The translations under genes were made by a program, and so were the position numbers. The notes under the pieces were generated by a model. That model saw only the letters and a program-made list of their open reading frames with translations, searched no databases and was not told the DNA's origin. Shown here piece after piece: positions 1-11,747 of a DNA stretch of 64,000 nucleotides. The stretch comes from Gnetum montanum (Eukaryota; Streptophyta; Gnetopsida; Gnetales; Gnetaceae). Numbering within the stretch: the stretch's first letter is position 1; each line of letters starts with the position of its first letter. The DNA lies in assembly GCA_015680685.1 (NCBI GenBank), contig MNCI01014495.1:997802-1061801 (forward strand), given 5' to 3'.

Positions 1-208
1 ATAAGCCGAAAATACCAAAAAAATCACATACCTCAGACTTGCTTAACCATACACCGTGACACTTACAAGCAAGCCTGGGAAGATAACGAACGATTAACCC
101 CAAGTGTTTCTTGTGGCGTTAAGGCATTTAGTCTGTGGAGTTCGACCAGATCGCGCGTGTACGCTCGTATTCGTATGGTTGAGTGTAGGGGTACCTCGCC
201 ACTCATCA
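1..208 (+). mobile_element. LTR fragment, U5 end, A-type Ty3/gypsy
   Basis: This matches the last ~208 bases of the element A 5' LTR (19760-19967), including the run GGGGTACCTCGCCACTCATCA-like end that closes these LTRs. The upstream part of the LTR is not in this orientation; the complementary part follows on the other strand at 305-1069, so the LTR appears split by a rearrangement. Confidence 0.85.
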
Positions 209-304
209 GAGAGGGTGAGTGATGTGAAGAAGGGGAAGAAAAAGGGGAACCATCGCCATGACGATGTTTCTTTCCTTCTCTTCGGCTGCTACGGCCCCAA
301 TCAT
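209..304 (-). pseudogene. gag fragment (reverse), A-type
   Basis: Read on the minus strand, this ~95-base piece matches the basic, Ser/His-rich part of element A gag near 20690-20790 (shared words include ATCGCCATGGCGATG-like and GGCTGCTTCGGCCCC-like stretches). It is wedged between a forward LTR end and a reverse LTR, and cannot encode anything by itself. Confidence 0.7.
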
Positions 305-1069
305 GGTCAGCATGAAGGGTTGAGAAAGCTAACTAACTCTAACTAAGGACCTAAGTCTAAATTAACTAGTGTCAGCATCCATTCCCACTTACCGTACACA
401 CCCTGAACTATGCAACTGTGGCTACCAAACGCTAATTGTTACTGGGATCACCACACGTAACACATGTGCTCGAAGTGGTTGTACTGAGGCACCTAACTAG
501 CCTAAACGTAATGAGCAGCCGATTCCTTGACTAGTCGTACACACCCATAGATGCTCGTAATCAAGTCATACTCATCCCGCATTCTAGTAGTTGAGGGTAA
601 GAGAGACTAATCGCGATGAGTAGCCGATTCCTTGGTTAGTCGTACACATTCGTCAATGCTTATAACCAAGTCGTACTCATGCTGCGCTAATGCATGTAAT
701 AAATAATAGGTAAGAAATAACAAATAATAAATCCTATTCCATGCACTGCAAGGTTTATCCACAAAGCTTGTCTTTATTGCCGTACACAACTTGCGTTTAG
801 GTACAAAGCTGCTTGAATAAAGATTCATTCACTTGGGGACTTCTATTGTGGGCACATGGAAAATATTCTATCTCTAGAGTGATCAAACTACTAGAGTTTC
901 CCTACTTTAAGCCTAGGATGAGAAATAAGGGGAGTGCCGCCTCTTATTTATAGATTTGACGGCGGACCGTGATATCGCGTACGCGATATCGTAGGGGACG
1001 ACGCAATATCGTGTATGCGATATCGCATGGGATGCAATATCACGGTGGCCACGATATCATGTCTCATCA
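305..1069 (-). mobile_element. Truncated reverse LTR, A-type
   Basis: Reverse complement of the element A LTR from its TGATGAG start (here CTCATCA at 1063-1069) to the point where the forward fragment at 1-208 takes over. It retains the TATA region (about 945-955), three GATATC-type palindromes at 971-1060, and both hairpin modules (about 510-695). The ~210 bases of the U5 end are missing in this orientation. Confidence 0.85.
971..1060 (-). promoter_or_regulatory. U3 palindrome array (three copies)
   Basis: The first copy, 971-990, is the perfect 20-base palindrome GATATCGCGTACGCGATATC. Decayed copies follow at about 1003-1026 and 1034-1060. The array lies directly upstream, in LTR sense, of the TATA box of this reverse LTR. 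Confidence 0.75.
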
Positions 1070-1099
1070 ACGATGAAGGTGATCAATGATACAGAAATG

Positions 1100-2720
1100 A
1101 TCGTGAAGACCTCTAGAATCAAAGGGGTGGTCGAAACCATTACCAACGTCATCGATGCAGTGATGATGATGAACCTCTATTAGTGACTCAAAGCATGCTC
1201 AACATTGCAGAGGTAGTTAGAATTCTAACAAGGCATATGAAAGACAGTAGGATTAAGTGCTTAAACATGAATAATATCCCAAGATTTGAGAGGGGATACA
1301 ACTCTAATTCACAGACACATCTATAAGTTTTCTATGATGCCTATGCCTTATAGAATATAGAGAATGAATGGCAGAAACTCAAGCTTTTCCTTAAGACATT
1401 TATCAAGAAAGTTAAAAGATGGTATCAGTCCTTGGAATTGGAATCCACTCGTCAATGAAGTATCATGTTAGAGCTATTTAATGAAAAATACTAGATGTAT
1501 TCCAGAGTGTCTAACTTGAGAAGGCAAATCCAAGGCTGGAAATAAGGAACACATGAACCCTTGGATGCCACCATGGATAGATACTATTCACTCTTACATC
1601 GATGCCTTAGCCATGGTTATTCTTAGAGGGAACAACTTTGCCACATCATAAATAGTCTTAGAGTAGAAATTAGAAGAACTCTTGAGATGTATGCCCAAGA
1701 AAGATTGTTTGAACTAAGAGCTCATCAACTCCAAAGGCTAATTGAGCAGGTAGAAAAAGAAGAAGATGAGTGACAAAAAAGGGAAATTGTGAAAGAGCAT
1801 AATAGGGATCCTTCCATCAGAAAATGGGAGGTTTGATTTTGTAATGAAGAAGAGTCACCACTCAATGAGGTGGTGAATAAGAAAACCTTGCCCATCCAAA
1901 AATTTGTTTCTAATATCTTGGCAAAGGTTGATAAATTATGGGACTCTTTGGATGAAAAATTTCAAGCTGCTATGAAGATTGCTAAAGAATCCAAAGAGCA
2001 AAATAGTAATTGTAATCACAGAATGTGAAAAGAAGCTGAACGTGCCTACCAAAGAAGTAAGGGCAAAGCTACGGTCGTAGAGGAAGTTGTGGGAGCCAAC
2101 TCTGATGATGAAACTAATTGTGACATTTTCTCACTACGAACATCCAAAGGGTTGTTACCCTGTGGTGTCACACTTACAAGAGTCTAAGGTGTATGCATGA
2201 AATCCTCGACTAGAATGTAGGCAGGCACCTAGATGATTACCTTATCCTCAAGGCAATCCAATGTAGTTCCACCAATAACAACAAGCTTACTACCCAAGTG
2301 GAGCTCCTCCAAAATCTTATGAACAATACCAATAATGGTACAAACCACAATCGTAAGGAATGCCACTACCAAGGTAGTAGTACCCTTATAGGCAACCAGA
2401 TTCATATAGGTACTATGTTCAGCAACCCATCTCTCCAAGAATTTTTACAAGTCATGCCTCATTTCAACATCACTATTACCCTCCAGAGTACCACTGAACA
2501 CATTCACCATCTACTCAAGGGGAAAAAACCATATCCATACTACCCTATGCATCCATCTGCACACACACATCCACCTTCAACCTAGCTACCTCTTACTTCA
2601 TTCATGCAAGGTGAGATTCCTCCATAGTCACAACAATGAAATGCTATGAGGGTTGTACATTCACAACTAGCTTTCTAGCTAAGTGGTTTGGATAATCAAT
2701 CTAGAAAAAGAGCCTTCTTC
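1100..2720 (+). pseudogene. gag pseudogene of element B
   Basis: The structural capsid-type protein that would package element RNA. The three-frame reading aligns along its length with element A gag: the block around 1270-1470 corresponds to the PRFEGGYN and WYQSLELE region of the Retrotrans_gag family, followed by the 'YSRV' and 'RYYSLLHRC' blocks (1490-1620). A decayed zinc knuckle corresponding to the C-x2-C-x3-H-x4-C of element A lies near 2110-2160. Frameshifts and stops interrupt every block; the N-terminus is missing. Downstream (2170-2720) is the Gln/Pro/His-rich linker that leads to protease. Confidence 0.8.
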
Positions 2721-2789
2721 TAGCCGAGTAGTCCTCTCCAACCTTCACAACCTAGTATAACTAATCGTCCTACATCTCTAATATTCTCA

Positions 2790-3590
2790 TCCTCTACATC
2801 AAATACCTTCAAGTGCCCTTCAAACCAAGTGCCACCTCATATTTGCATTGTAATGTTAACTCATGCTATTTTTGATTGGATCAAGGTTGTCAATTTTTCC
2901 ACAAAAAGATTTGACCTAGGAAGTCCACTCATTTACCTGCAAATTGCTAAACATGAGCCCTGTAAGGCTCTTCTTGATTCTAGTTCTAGAGTTAATCACA
3001 TCTCCCATGACATGTATAAGGCCTAGAACCTACCACCTCTCAAAAAGAGCAACATCTATTTAGAATTGGCAAATTAGATAATTATTGTCCCTCTAGGATT
3101 AGTAGAGGACATTGTGACCATAGTTTATGGGTGGTCCTATCCTACTAATTTTTTGTTGATTAAAGTTGAAAACTACAAAAGTGACTTCCCCATCATTATG
3201 AGAAGAGCTTGGTTAAGCATAGTTGATGCACGAATGGCCATAAGGGACCTCGCTTTGGAAATATCCAAAGAAAATGAATTAGATAAGATAGAGAAGAAGT
3301 GTATTCCATGCATCATGTACAACGATAATGGGTGCAAGTGCATGCAAAAGATTTGGTCTATTAAAAGTACATACATTAAAGCATGCAATCAGTGTGCATA
3401 AGAAATCAATATTCAAAGGTGTCTATATGCAATAGCCACAAAACAAGAGGGCACCTAGTGGCTAATAGCTGACTCAAATAACAACACATTATGCATGGAA
3501 CCAATTAAGAGCCTAACATGTGCTTATGTTGAAGGCATGGATAAACTTGAACAAGTTCATTTCCAACTCTCTAATGAAGATGAAGATACC
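2790..3590 (+). pseudogene. Aspartic protease and linker, element B
   Basis: Retropepsin-type protease that would cleave the polyprotein. The active-site triad reads D-S-S within ALLDSSSRVN (about 2965-3000), where elements A and D have D-S-G, so the catalytic motif is damaged. The following conserved block (3114-3400) with 'GWSYP' and 'IIMRRAWLS' matches the post-active-site region of A and D. A stop after 3026 and another before 3114 split the domain. Bases 3400-3590 encode the acidic linker that in B and D runs on into RT. Confidence 0.8.
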
Positions 3591-3599
3591 TATTAGGAA

Positions 3600-4545
3600 G
3601 AGTTGAAAATCCATGATAACTTCAAGCAGGAGTCCCTAAAGCTAAAAAATTTACCAACCAGCATGGAATATGCATTTTTAGACAATATTAAATTAGTCAT
3701 AACTAATACCAAACTTACTCCTGAACAAAAGGAAAAGTTGTTAAAGGTAGTTAACAAATGGCCATTAACCTTTTCTTGGTCATATCCTAAGCTAACAAGA
3801 ATCAATCCAAGGATATGCTAGCATTGCATTTACATCAACTTGGCCATGAAGCCTAGAAGCTAGCTGTAGAGGCAGCAGAATCCCAAATTGAAGTAGATCA
3901 TTAAGGAGGAAATTGAACATCTCTTCAAGGTAGGGTTTATGTATCCCATCATGAATAATGAGTGGATTAGCCCACTAGTAATCATGCCAAAGAAAGATGG
4001 CAAATTGTGGATCTACATCAACTTCAGGCTATTGAATATGGCAACATTTAAACATTATTTTCCATTACCATTTTTGGATCAAGTATTGGATACCATATCC
4101 AGGCATTGTTATTATAGCTTCTTGGATGGTTATAGTGGCTATAACCAAATCCAAATTGTGCTAGAAGATTAGGCCAAGACAACATTCATGAGTCCCTGGG
4201 GGACTTTTATATATTGTAAGATGCCATTTGGTCTATGCAATGTCCCTACAATATTTCAACATTTGGTCCTTAGTATTTTCCAACAACAGATCGGTAATGA
4301 TGTGGAAGTCTTCATGGATGACTTTTCCACCTATGGAGCTACCTTTGAGCAAGACTTGGACCACCTTAAGCAAGTAATGAAGAGATGTATTAAAACAAAT
4401 TTGCAGCTCAACTGGCAAAAGAGCCATCTCATGGTCCAAGAAGGCATTGTATTAGGGCATAGAATCACTCAAGTAAGAATTGAGGTAGACCCAGAAAACA
4501 TAAGGGTCATCCAAGGAATAAGACACTAGCCAGATACATTTAAAG
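3600..4545 (+). pseudogene. Reverse transcriptase, element B
   Basis: RNA-directed DNA polymerase of the Ty3/gypsy type. Visible motifs are 'SPLVIMPKKDGK' (about 3970-4005), 'FLDGYSGYNQI' (4120-4155), 'MPFGLCNVPTIFQ' (4220-4260) and the catalytic box 'VFMDDFS' (about 4305-4328), then 'LGHRIT'. Two open stretches (3939-4172 and 4188-4529) are separated by one stop codon near 4170 and are in the same frame. An upstream part (3603-3821) holds the RT N-terminal extension. Element D carries the same domain in reverse. Confidence 0.93.
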
Positions 4546-4719
4546 ATGTTTGATCATTCTTTGGACACACTAGCTACTACCAGCGATTCATAGAAAATTT
4601 CCATAAAATCACAAAATCATTGGTAGATCTTACAAAGAAAGATGTACCTTTTATCTAGACCAAGGAATGTGAACATGCATTCCAACAGTTAAAGGAAAAA
4701 CTCATAGAAACACCAATCC

Positions 4720-5260
4720 TACGAGTACCACACTAATCCAAACCCTTCCACATCATGATGGATGCATCTAACTACATCTTGGGAGCAGTGCTCACCCACA
4801 TGGATGATAAGAAATGTCCATACTACATCCACTGTGCAAGCTAAAGCACTATGGAAAAATAATTAAATTACACCACTATGCAAAAAGAATTAATAGTTGT
4901 GGTGTATATTCTGGAAAAGTTTAGGCACTATGTGCTTGGCTACAAAGTATTCATGCACATGAACCACAGTGCAATCTGCTTCCTCATGAATAAACAGATG
5001 GTGAGCCCTCATGTTATATTATGGCTCATGATTTTGTAGAAATTCAATCTCACGATGGTAGATCGAGAAGGGATTGAGAATGTGGTTGTTGACCACCTCT
5101 TTTACTTAAGATGGGATAATAAAGAGGAGGAAAGCCCACTCTCTGATCAATTTCTAGATGAACTCCTCTTTACAGGAGTAATAAATGAACAAATGCTCGT
5201 AGAAACAACATGGTACAATGGCATCCTCACTTATCTCCTCACTCAAGAAATGCTATAGGA
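4720..5260 (+). pseudogene. RNase H domain, element B
   Basis: Degrades the RNA strand during reverse transcription. The translated blocks 'MMDASNYILGAVLTH' (about 4755-4800), 'MQKELIVVVYILEKFRHYV' (about 4876-4935) and 'LTMVDREGIENVVVDHL' (5050-5100) are typical of Ty3/gypsy RNase H. Several stops lie between them. It sits directly between RT and integrase, the expected position. Confidence 0.85.
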
Positions 5261-5269
5261 TCTTGACTT

Positions 5270-6470
5270 CAGAAAGAAGCAACAATTCCTTCATTGGGCC
5301 AAATACTTCATGGAAATCAACGAACACCTTTACAAGGTGTGCACCAATGGTCTAATTCATTGGTGTGTCCTTGATGAAGATTAACTATGCATTCTCTAGG
5401 ATGCTCACGAAGGACCTTGTGGAGGTCACTATGCATGGAGATGCACATCCATCAAAATCCTAATGGCATGATACTATTGGCCTACCATTTTCAAGGATAG
5501 CCACCAATTTATCTAATCTTGTGAACATTGTCAACAACATGGGGGGATGACCGCTCACATGGAAGATCCTCAATAGTGGATTCAATCACTGGAACCTTTT
5601 GACATATGGAATGTTAACTTCATGGGTTCCATCACACCCATGTCCAATGAAAAGGCATATATTATCATAGCAGACAACTACTACACAAAATGGGTAGAAG
5701 CAGTAGTTGTTTCCACTACTACTAGATTTATACAACAAAATATTGTAAATAGGTTTGGGATGCCATGTTCACTAATTTCTGACAATGGAACTCATTTCAT
5801 AAGTGCCATTTTTAGAAAGTTACTGCAATGCTTGGGGGTTGAACATAAATTAACAACACCCTACCACCCCCAAGCCAATGGTCAAGTAGAGGTAACCAAC
5901 CAAGAGATCACAAAAATATTAACATAGACCATTAGTAAATATAGAAAATATTGGAGTATGAAACTTAAAAATGCCCTCTAGGTTTACCATTTAATATGGA
6001 AACTTTCTATTAGCTATTCTTCCTATGAGTTGGTGTATGGAAAACTTCTAATGCTCCTGCTTCAATTCGAGCTTTGTACACTCTCAACAACCTGTGATCT
6101 GAATCTTGATCTAAGTCTATTATAGAAAAAACAATTGATCAAACTAAATGTGCTAGATGAAAATTAATTAGTAGCCCTATCTTTGAATGAGGTGCATAAG
6201 GCATTCAACAAGCAATGTCATGACCTAAAAATACAAAAGGTAAAACTTTAGCCAGGAGATAAGGTCCTCTACTAGAACCCCACACATGTACCCTAGAAGG
6301 AAAAATTTCAACCATTGTGGAAGGGACCTTATATAATTGATTAAACCTTTCCCTATGGGGCCATGTTAATCTACAAACCTAAAAGCCCAAATAAAAAGTA
6401 GTTGGTCAACATCTAACAAGTAAAACATTTCCTTAAACCAAGACAAGCTAGTGTAACTACCACCTTGACG
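5270..6470 (+). pseudogene. Integrase, element B
   Basis: Would insert the DNA copy into the chromosome. The N-terminal zinc-binding part (about 5400-5550) has the 'SCEHCQQH' pair of cysteines. The catalytic core is open from 5622 to 5927 and shows 'ISDNGTHF' (second catalytic Asp) and 'PQANGQVEVTNQEI' (catalytic Glu). The first catalytic Asp position, in the segment before 'FMGS' near 5610, reads Asn where D retains Asp. A decayed C-terminal domain extends to about 6470, ending next to the PPT-like motif at 6512. Confidence 0.9.
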
Positions 6471-6511
6471 GATGGACAACCATGTACCATTTGTTGGATC
6501 TTCTCCTTCCA

Positions 6512-6531
6512 ACTCAGTGATGGGGGAGATG
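6512..6531 (+). promoter_or_regulatory. Internal polypurine-tract-like motif, element B
   Basis: CTCAGTGATGGGGGAGATGG lies just after the pol coding end. The same motif is found at this position in A (23597), D (reverse, near 14520) and, decayed, in E and H. Confidence 0.6.
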
Positions 6532-8138
6532 GTCATTCGTGGTAATAATCCATATGGCTTAGTTTTTTCTATTTTTTGTTTTTCACATTTTTTATTTTTA
6601 CAAATTATTTATTTTACAAATTTTTTATTTTCATATTTTTCTAATTTTACACCTTCATTAGTACCTTTAAACCTCTCTTGATTATTTCACACTTTCTTAT
6701 ATATTTTACTTTGTTTTGCTTTGTTTAAAGTGTGATATTTCCTCATTTTTGCTAATAAAATTGCTTTATTGCGACAATTCATAGTGTCGCTGTTGTTGTT
6801 TACTAATGATGGCTTGTGCTTAATGTTGTGATTGTTGATGTTTGGTTTCTTTGTTTGAATTCTGATGTTTGATGACTATGATATGGTTTATTTTTCATTG
6901 AATAGATAGTGAGTCCATATCATCTACCCATCTAATAACTCTATGGTTTTCCTTGTTCTAGAAATTTGAGGTCCCTTCCATTAAAGAAAAATTTTAATTA
7001 ATCAGTGACCTTGGTAGTTTTGGAATTAGGAAGGATTCAAAGGTTTGTAAAGGATGTGACTTCAAGAGAACTCAATACTCTTGGTACTCTTCTACTTTCT
7101 TGAATTTTTAAGTATTTTTCATGAACTTCTTACTGTTCCATTCCACCAACTAATAGGAAGTCAAATAAAGTCTTTACATGGTGTGGTTCCCATCCAAATA
7201 AATGATGGAAATTCAAAGCACACCCCTTAGACATACAAAACAAATAAGTCTTTGCATGGTGTGGTTTTCATCCAAAAATTCAAAAAAAAATAAACAATGG
7301 AAATTCAAAGCACACCCCTTAGACAAATAAACAGGCTACAAGCACTAGTTATGGGACTAGAAAGACATGCACCCATGCTTGAAGGTCCCCTCTAACTAAG
7401 GCCCTCTCTCACTTCCTATGTCTCTCTTTTATTCTCTTTATGGAATAGTGGTTGTTTTGTGGAAGCACTCTCATGTCTCATGCTAGTGGACCAATCTTAG
7501 ATTAGTGATGCAAAGTCACTAAACATGGCTAGTTTTGGTCTAGATTAAGGATGGATATTCTCATGTCATCTTAAACACAAATTTCATAAGGGACCTTTAA
7601 TGACCTCAATTCAAAATTCCACTCCACCTTCTCCATCATCCATCCATGCTGACATAAATCACCTCACTACCAGGTTCTATGTTATGCTCTATTTCTTGGT
7701 TTGATGTGTTGGAATTCTTAGATAGATTCTTTTTGGTTGGTCGTTAACTTTTCGTGACCATTAATCAACTATGGGGCCCATGGGCTCCTTAGTTGAAGTT
7801 ATGCAAGGGCAACAAGGGCATGAGACTGCTATGGGGAGGATCCACTTGTATAGCTCTGGTTTGGTTAATTAAGGTTCCTTACCTTTGACATTACTACAAT
7901 CCTATCTTTAGCATATTTGATTGTGTATTCTGCCCAGTGCTCCTTAACCTTTCATTTTATTCATCCCCTAACTTGTTTTTTCTTCATTTTTCCTAATTTA
8001 TGAGCTCCAAAACCCTCTTCTCATATTTTCATACTATTCTTGGCCTTTTGAGCTTTCATTTGATTCAAATTTCATTCAAAAACTCCTTGTGTTTTGCAAG
8101 TTTGACCAAAGTCAATAATTGTCTACAATGGTTAATAG
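6532..8138 (+). other. Element B 3' noncoding spacer
   Basis: AT-rich sequence with no supportable gene. Segments are recognisably shared with the 3' regions of A (24100-24900), D (13050-14500, reverse) and F (63500-64000, reverse), for example the 'aagtctttgcatggtgtgg' and 'ggcatgag...tggggaggaccca' words. A direct repeat of the former occurs at about 7170 and 7245. Conservation in otherwise fast-decaying noncoding DNA suggests it belongs to the element rather than to an insertion. Confidence 0.7.
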
Positions 8139-8190
8139 TTGCATCGATGAGGCCTCGTCGACGTAATGCAAAAATCCTATATATACCACC
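8139..8190 (+). promoter_or_regulatory. Internal promoter-like module, element B
   Basis: An imperfect palindrome (GCATCGATGAGGCCTCGTCG at 8141-8160, closed by ATGCA at 8165-8169) lies just before a TATA-like run CCTATATATACC (8176-8187). The same words, GATGAGGCC and GCCTCGTCGA, make up the palindromic modules of this element's own LTR at 11768-11932. It sits upstream of the 3' ORF, so a subgenomic promoter is the natural reading (inference). The ~190 bases after the TATA are shared with D (12770-12940, reverse). Confidence 0.55.
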
Positions 8191-8642
8191 ACACACTTAG
8201 AAATTTTTGTCATTTGCCTTAAAAACACACAACGAGTTTTGCCATTTTTTAGAGCCCAAAACCTTCCAGAACCCTTAACTTCCCAACCGTTTGTCCAAAT
8301 CACTCCATTCTTTGATCTTGAAACTACCGAAGTTAAGCTCTTTATTATGGGGGCAGCAAACTTTAAGGTTGCCAATGAATTTTTTTTGAAAATTTTTCCA
8401 ACTACCCCAAAGGGTTAATAACCTTAATAATATACAAACATCAATTTTTTTGAGAGTTAACCCTTCCAATAATCTCCGAGATGATTTATTAATAATAACA
8501 CATGAATAAAATAATGATTATAGTAATTATATCAACCATAATCACAACTTAGCCAAGTGTAACTATCCTGAAGAGATAAAGATATCCCAATTGCTTCATG
8601 TTACACAACAATTGCTAATCCATGGTCTTATTATAATTACAA

Positions 8643-11520
8643 ATGGCACCAAGACTTAAAGTGCCCACAGGAAGGAGAACCTTTTCAACCAAGGGAAAAA
8701 TGACCTAAAGATGGAAGGGGCCAATAAGAACAAGTCCAAAAACCACTAGAGGCAACCCATGCAATGGAACCTCTTCGTGAGGAGCCTAAAGTGGAATTTG
8801 TTTGATAGATTCTAGAAAAAGAAGTGCCCATAGAGCAATCACAGCGAGGGGAAGTGTCAGGACTTGCACCAAGGCTTGAAGTCACTTTAACTCAAGCCTA
8901 CCTTGATATCATCAGGTCCCGAGAGATTCAACGATCACTTCTTCAAGAAATAAACTTTGGGCCATTCCTAGAGAAAGCTCTCATAAATGTCAAAACACAA
9001 TTGCAAATCTCTCCCATGTGGCCAGGCATCACATCCAGTGGGGAATGGTACATGGGAGAGACATATCTCTTACGGAACAACAAAAGGCCAAGGTCCACAG
9101 TCAAAATCAAGGATATTCAGGTGTCCTACTCAATCAAGACTATCATGCAAGCACTAAGGTTGCCTGACATTGGGACAAAGTTGGTGGAGCTATCAATGAA
9201 AGGTAATCCTAAGGCCAAAAAGGAGTGGACTCAACAGTGTTATGGGGTCAACCGTAAGGAGTACAGCGTGCTCACATTGGTGAATCGCATCTATTTCAAA
9301 ATTGCAGCCTATCACCTCAATCCAATGATGAGGCCCAAAAGGTAATTGCCCTCTTTACTTGAGCATGCATCACTCTAAGTAGAAGATTTCATATGAACCT
9401 TCCACAACTCATCTATTTAGAGATTGAAAAGCATTTCAAGGAAAACAAACATGGAAGGAAAAACTTGCCCTTTCCATGCCTTGTTTGGAAACTCTACAAA
9501 AGGGCAGAAATTGTCTACTATGCCAACAACATAATCAAGCATGCTCCTTTAGTCTCATGATCCGAAATCATCAAGGAAAAGACATCGACTACAACTTAAG
9601 AAGAGGAGCTATCTCCACTGCCACTACCTACTTAAGAAACAATGCCAAAGGCTCGTGCAGCCATTAAGCACTTGCCCAAAATCCTAGAGTAGCTCTTGTG
9701 TGAACAAGAGTACCATGTAGGGATGAGTAGTGTAGATTCATCTTTGTATAGACCTGTAATGAGTCACCTTAAGGAGGTGGCTCAAACAATCAGCCAAATA
9801 GAGAGAGATGGACTAATTTTCTCTACATAACGAACATAGTTACTTACGAGGTTTGATCCCAATGCTCAAGAAGTAACAATGTCATTATCTCAACAACATT
9901 TGTTCCTAGAAATCTTTGGGAATGCTACCAACTTTTCGATGAATTTGGAAGAAGGTGAAGGGACCACTATCCTAGTGATGCAACACCAAGGGCAAGAGAT
10001 GGTGGCTAAAGCAGTTACTGACCACGTCACTGAAGCATTAAATGCACCTACAACATCTATACCTAACATATATACACTTTGAGATGTGAAAATGTCTGCA
10101 GGCATGGTCAATAAAAAACTAAATGTAGCCCAGCATGAAGAATTGCTAGATCGACTAGTGGGGATGAGGTAATGGACTTTGGATATCTTTGGTTTTCTAG
10201 ATAACATCACTGCAACCTAGTCAGAGCTGCTAGATGCAAGGGGCAAATGCATCATTTTTGGAAGAGCAACTTGAAATGGCTCAAGCACAAAATCAACTCT
10301 TGGCCATGGAGATTGCTGAATTACATGCTTGTCTTGTTAATCCTAAAATTCTCAACCCAACAATAACCAGAGATGAAGTTTTCCAATAGCTTCAAGAAAG
10401 ATTTAGGAAGGCTAAGGAGGAAGCGGTAACGACCATCTTTAACCAGTCCATAGCAAAAGCAAAGATGTATTCAATTTAGAAGGACTTGGCTCAGATGTGT
10501 CAATAGAATGGAACTCTAACCACATAGAATCATTACATGCACAATGTTGATGCTCAAAAGGAACAAATTCAATAATTTATTCATCAATAGCAAGAGCAGC
10601 TTGCTAGGGTGAACACTATGTTAAGGAGATTAGCTACAGAAAATTGGAATCTGTCAATGAAAGAAGTTCATGCCTTATGCTAGAAATCTACTATCAAGAT
10701 CACCGCCTAGAAAAATGTAGCCTTAAAGTTTAAAAGAGTCAAAAATCACTATAAAGACCAAGTTGTCTTGCAAAACGAAGTAAACAAAAATCACATCCAA
10801 ATGGTGAAGGCAAAAATAAATGAAGCTGTTTAGTAACTCTAACAAGGAAGAGAAGTTTGGTAGTCCATCATTGATGGGATTGATGCCTACAACAAAGTAG
10901 AGATCCACCTAAAGGAGTTGCACATAGAAGAAATGAAAAAAAACATGGAATTGACCAATCTCTGATATGCCAACTTGGCTATGCTAACTACTAGATGGTT
11001 GTGGTTAGAGTTAGAGAAATAAGTGGCTAGCTCGTGTTTACTATACGAGGCAGAGTTCAAGCACCATAAAGACATCAAGCAAAAGCTTGAGACTGCAAAT
11101 GTTGAACTTGAAGTTTTCAGAGCATGATTCATGGATCACTGATCAACTATTGAGAACCTAGCCAAAAGAATGAATGATTACCAAGAGTTAAAGGATACAT
11201 TTAGAGCATTTGATATTGAATACAAATAATTCATTGCTTATTTTATTGATGCAAAGGAGCTGTTTCCAGTGATTCCGTGTCCCTAGGATGTGCCTGTTTT
11301 GATCCACATTAACGAAGTTGCATGTACAATGCACAATCCTAACAATAAGAAGGAGAAAATGAAAGCACTGTTGACTACTTTTCACCTCCCACTAGAAGTT
11401 GTAGCAGCAATAGGATAGCCTCAACCACCTCGACCATCGCACATGTGTGAAGCCAATCAAGGTCCCTCAAAACCTCAGGAGCTTCCACCATCTAGGACTA
11501 TTTGATCTTCTCCACCAAAC
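8643..11520 (+). pseudogene. 3' additional ORF (env-position), element B
   Basis: A long coding remnant between integrase and the 3' LTR. It begins at an ATGGC that aligns with D (12499, reverse), where the ATG directly follows a CTGCAG splice-acceptor-like end. The longest open part, 8824-9345 (173 codons), is in another frame, so at least one frameshift has occurred. The piece around 9150-9530 (LPDIG..., VNRIYFKIAAYHL, YLEIEKHF-like, then 'HGRKNLPFPCL'-like in another frame) resembles the putative plant transposon protein domain found in the extra ORF of Athila-type elements; this is tentative. From about 10240 to 11150 the sequence is Glu/Gln/Lys-rich and looks like a long coiled coil. No membrane segment or signal peptide is evident. 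Function unknown. Confidence 0.6.
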
Positions 11521-11732
11521 ATCATGCCATCAAGGAATGTGCTATCCAATTTTGAAGACTCATGTCATGGTGTTCAATTTTGTGTCATGAACACCATCAT
11601 TTTTGTAATGTGTTGATCTGTACACTCAAGCACTCCATTTTTTGTCAAGTTAGTCTGTTTTATTTGTGAAAGGTCAGTCAATAATCTCATACCTTGCCAA
11701 TTTTGTAAAAGAACTCGAGAATGAGTTTTCAT

Positions 11733-11747
11733 TTAATCATGAGGATA
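11733..11747 (+). promoter_or_regulatory. Polypurine tract before 3' LTR, element B
   Basis: TTAATCATGAGGATA immediately precedes the LTR start TGATGAG. It corresponds to the TTCAGTCATGGGGGTA of A, with two G-to-A changes. Confidence 0.7.

Noticed and set aside
8824-9345. Free-standing host gene of 173 codons
   Set aside because: Homologous sequence at the same position in D, and location between integrase and LTR, show it is part of the element.
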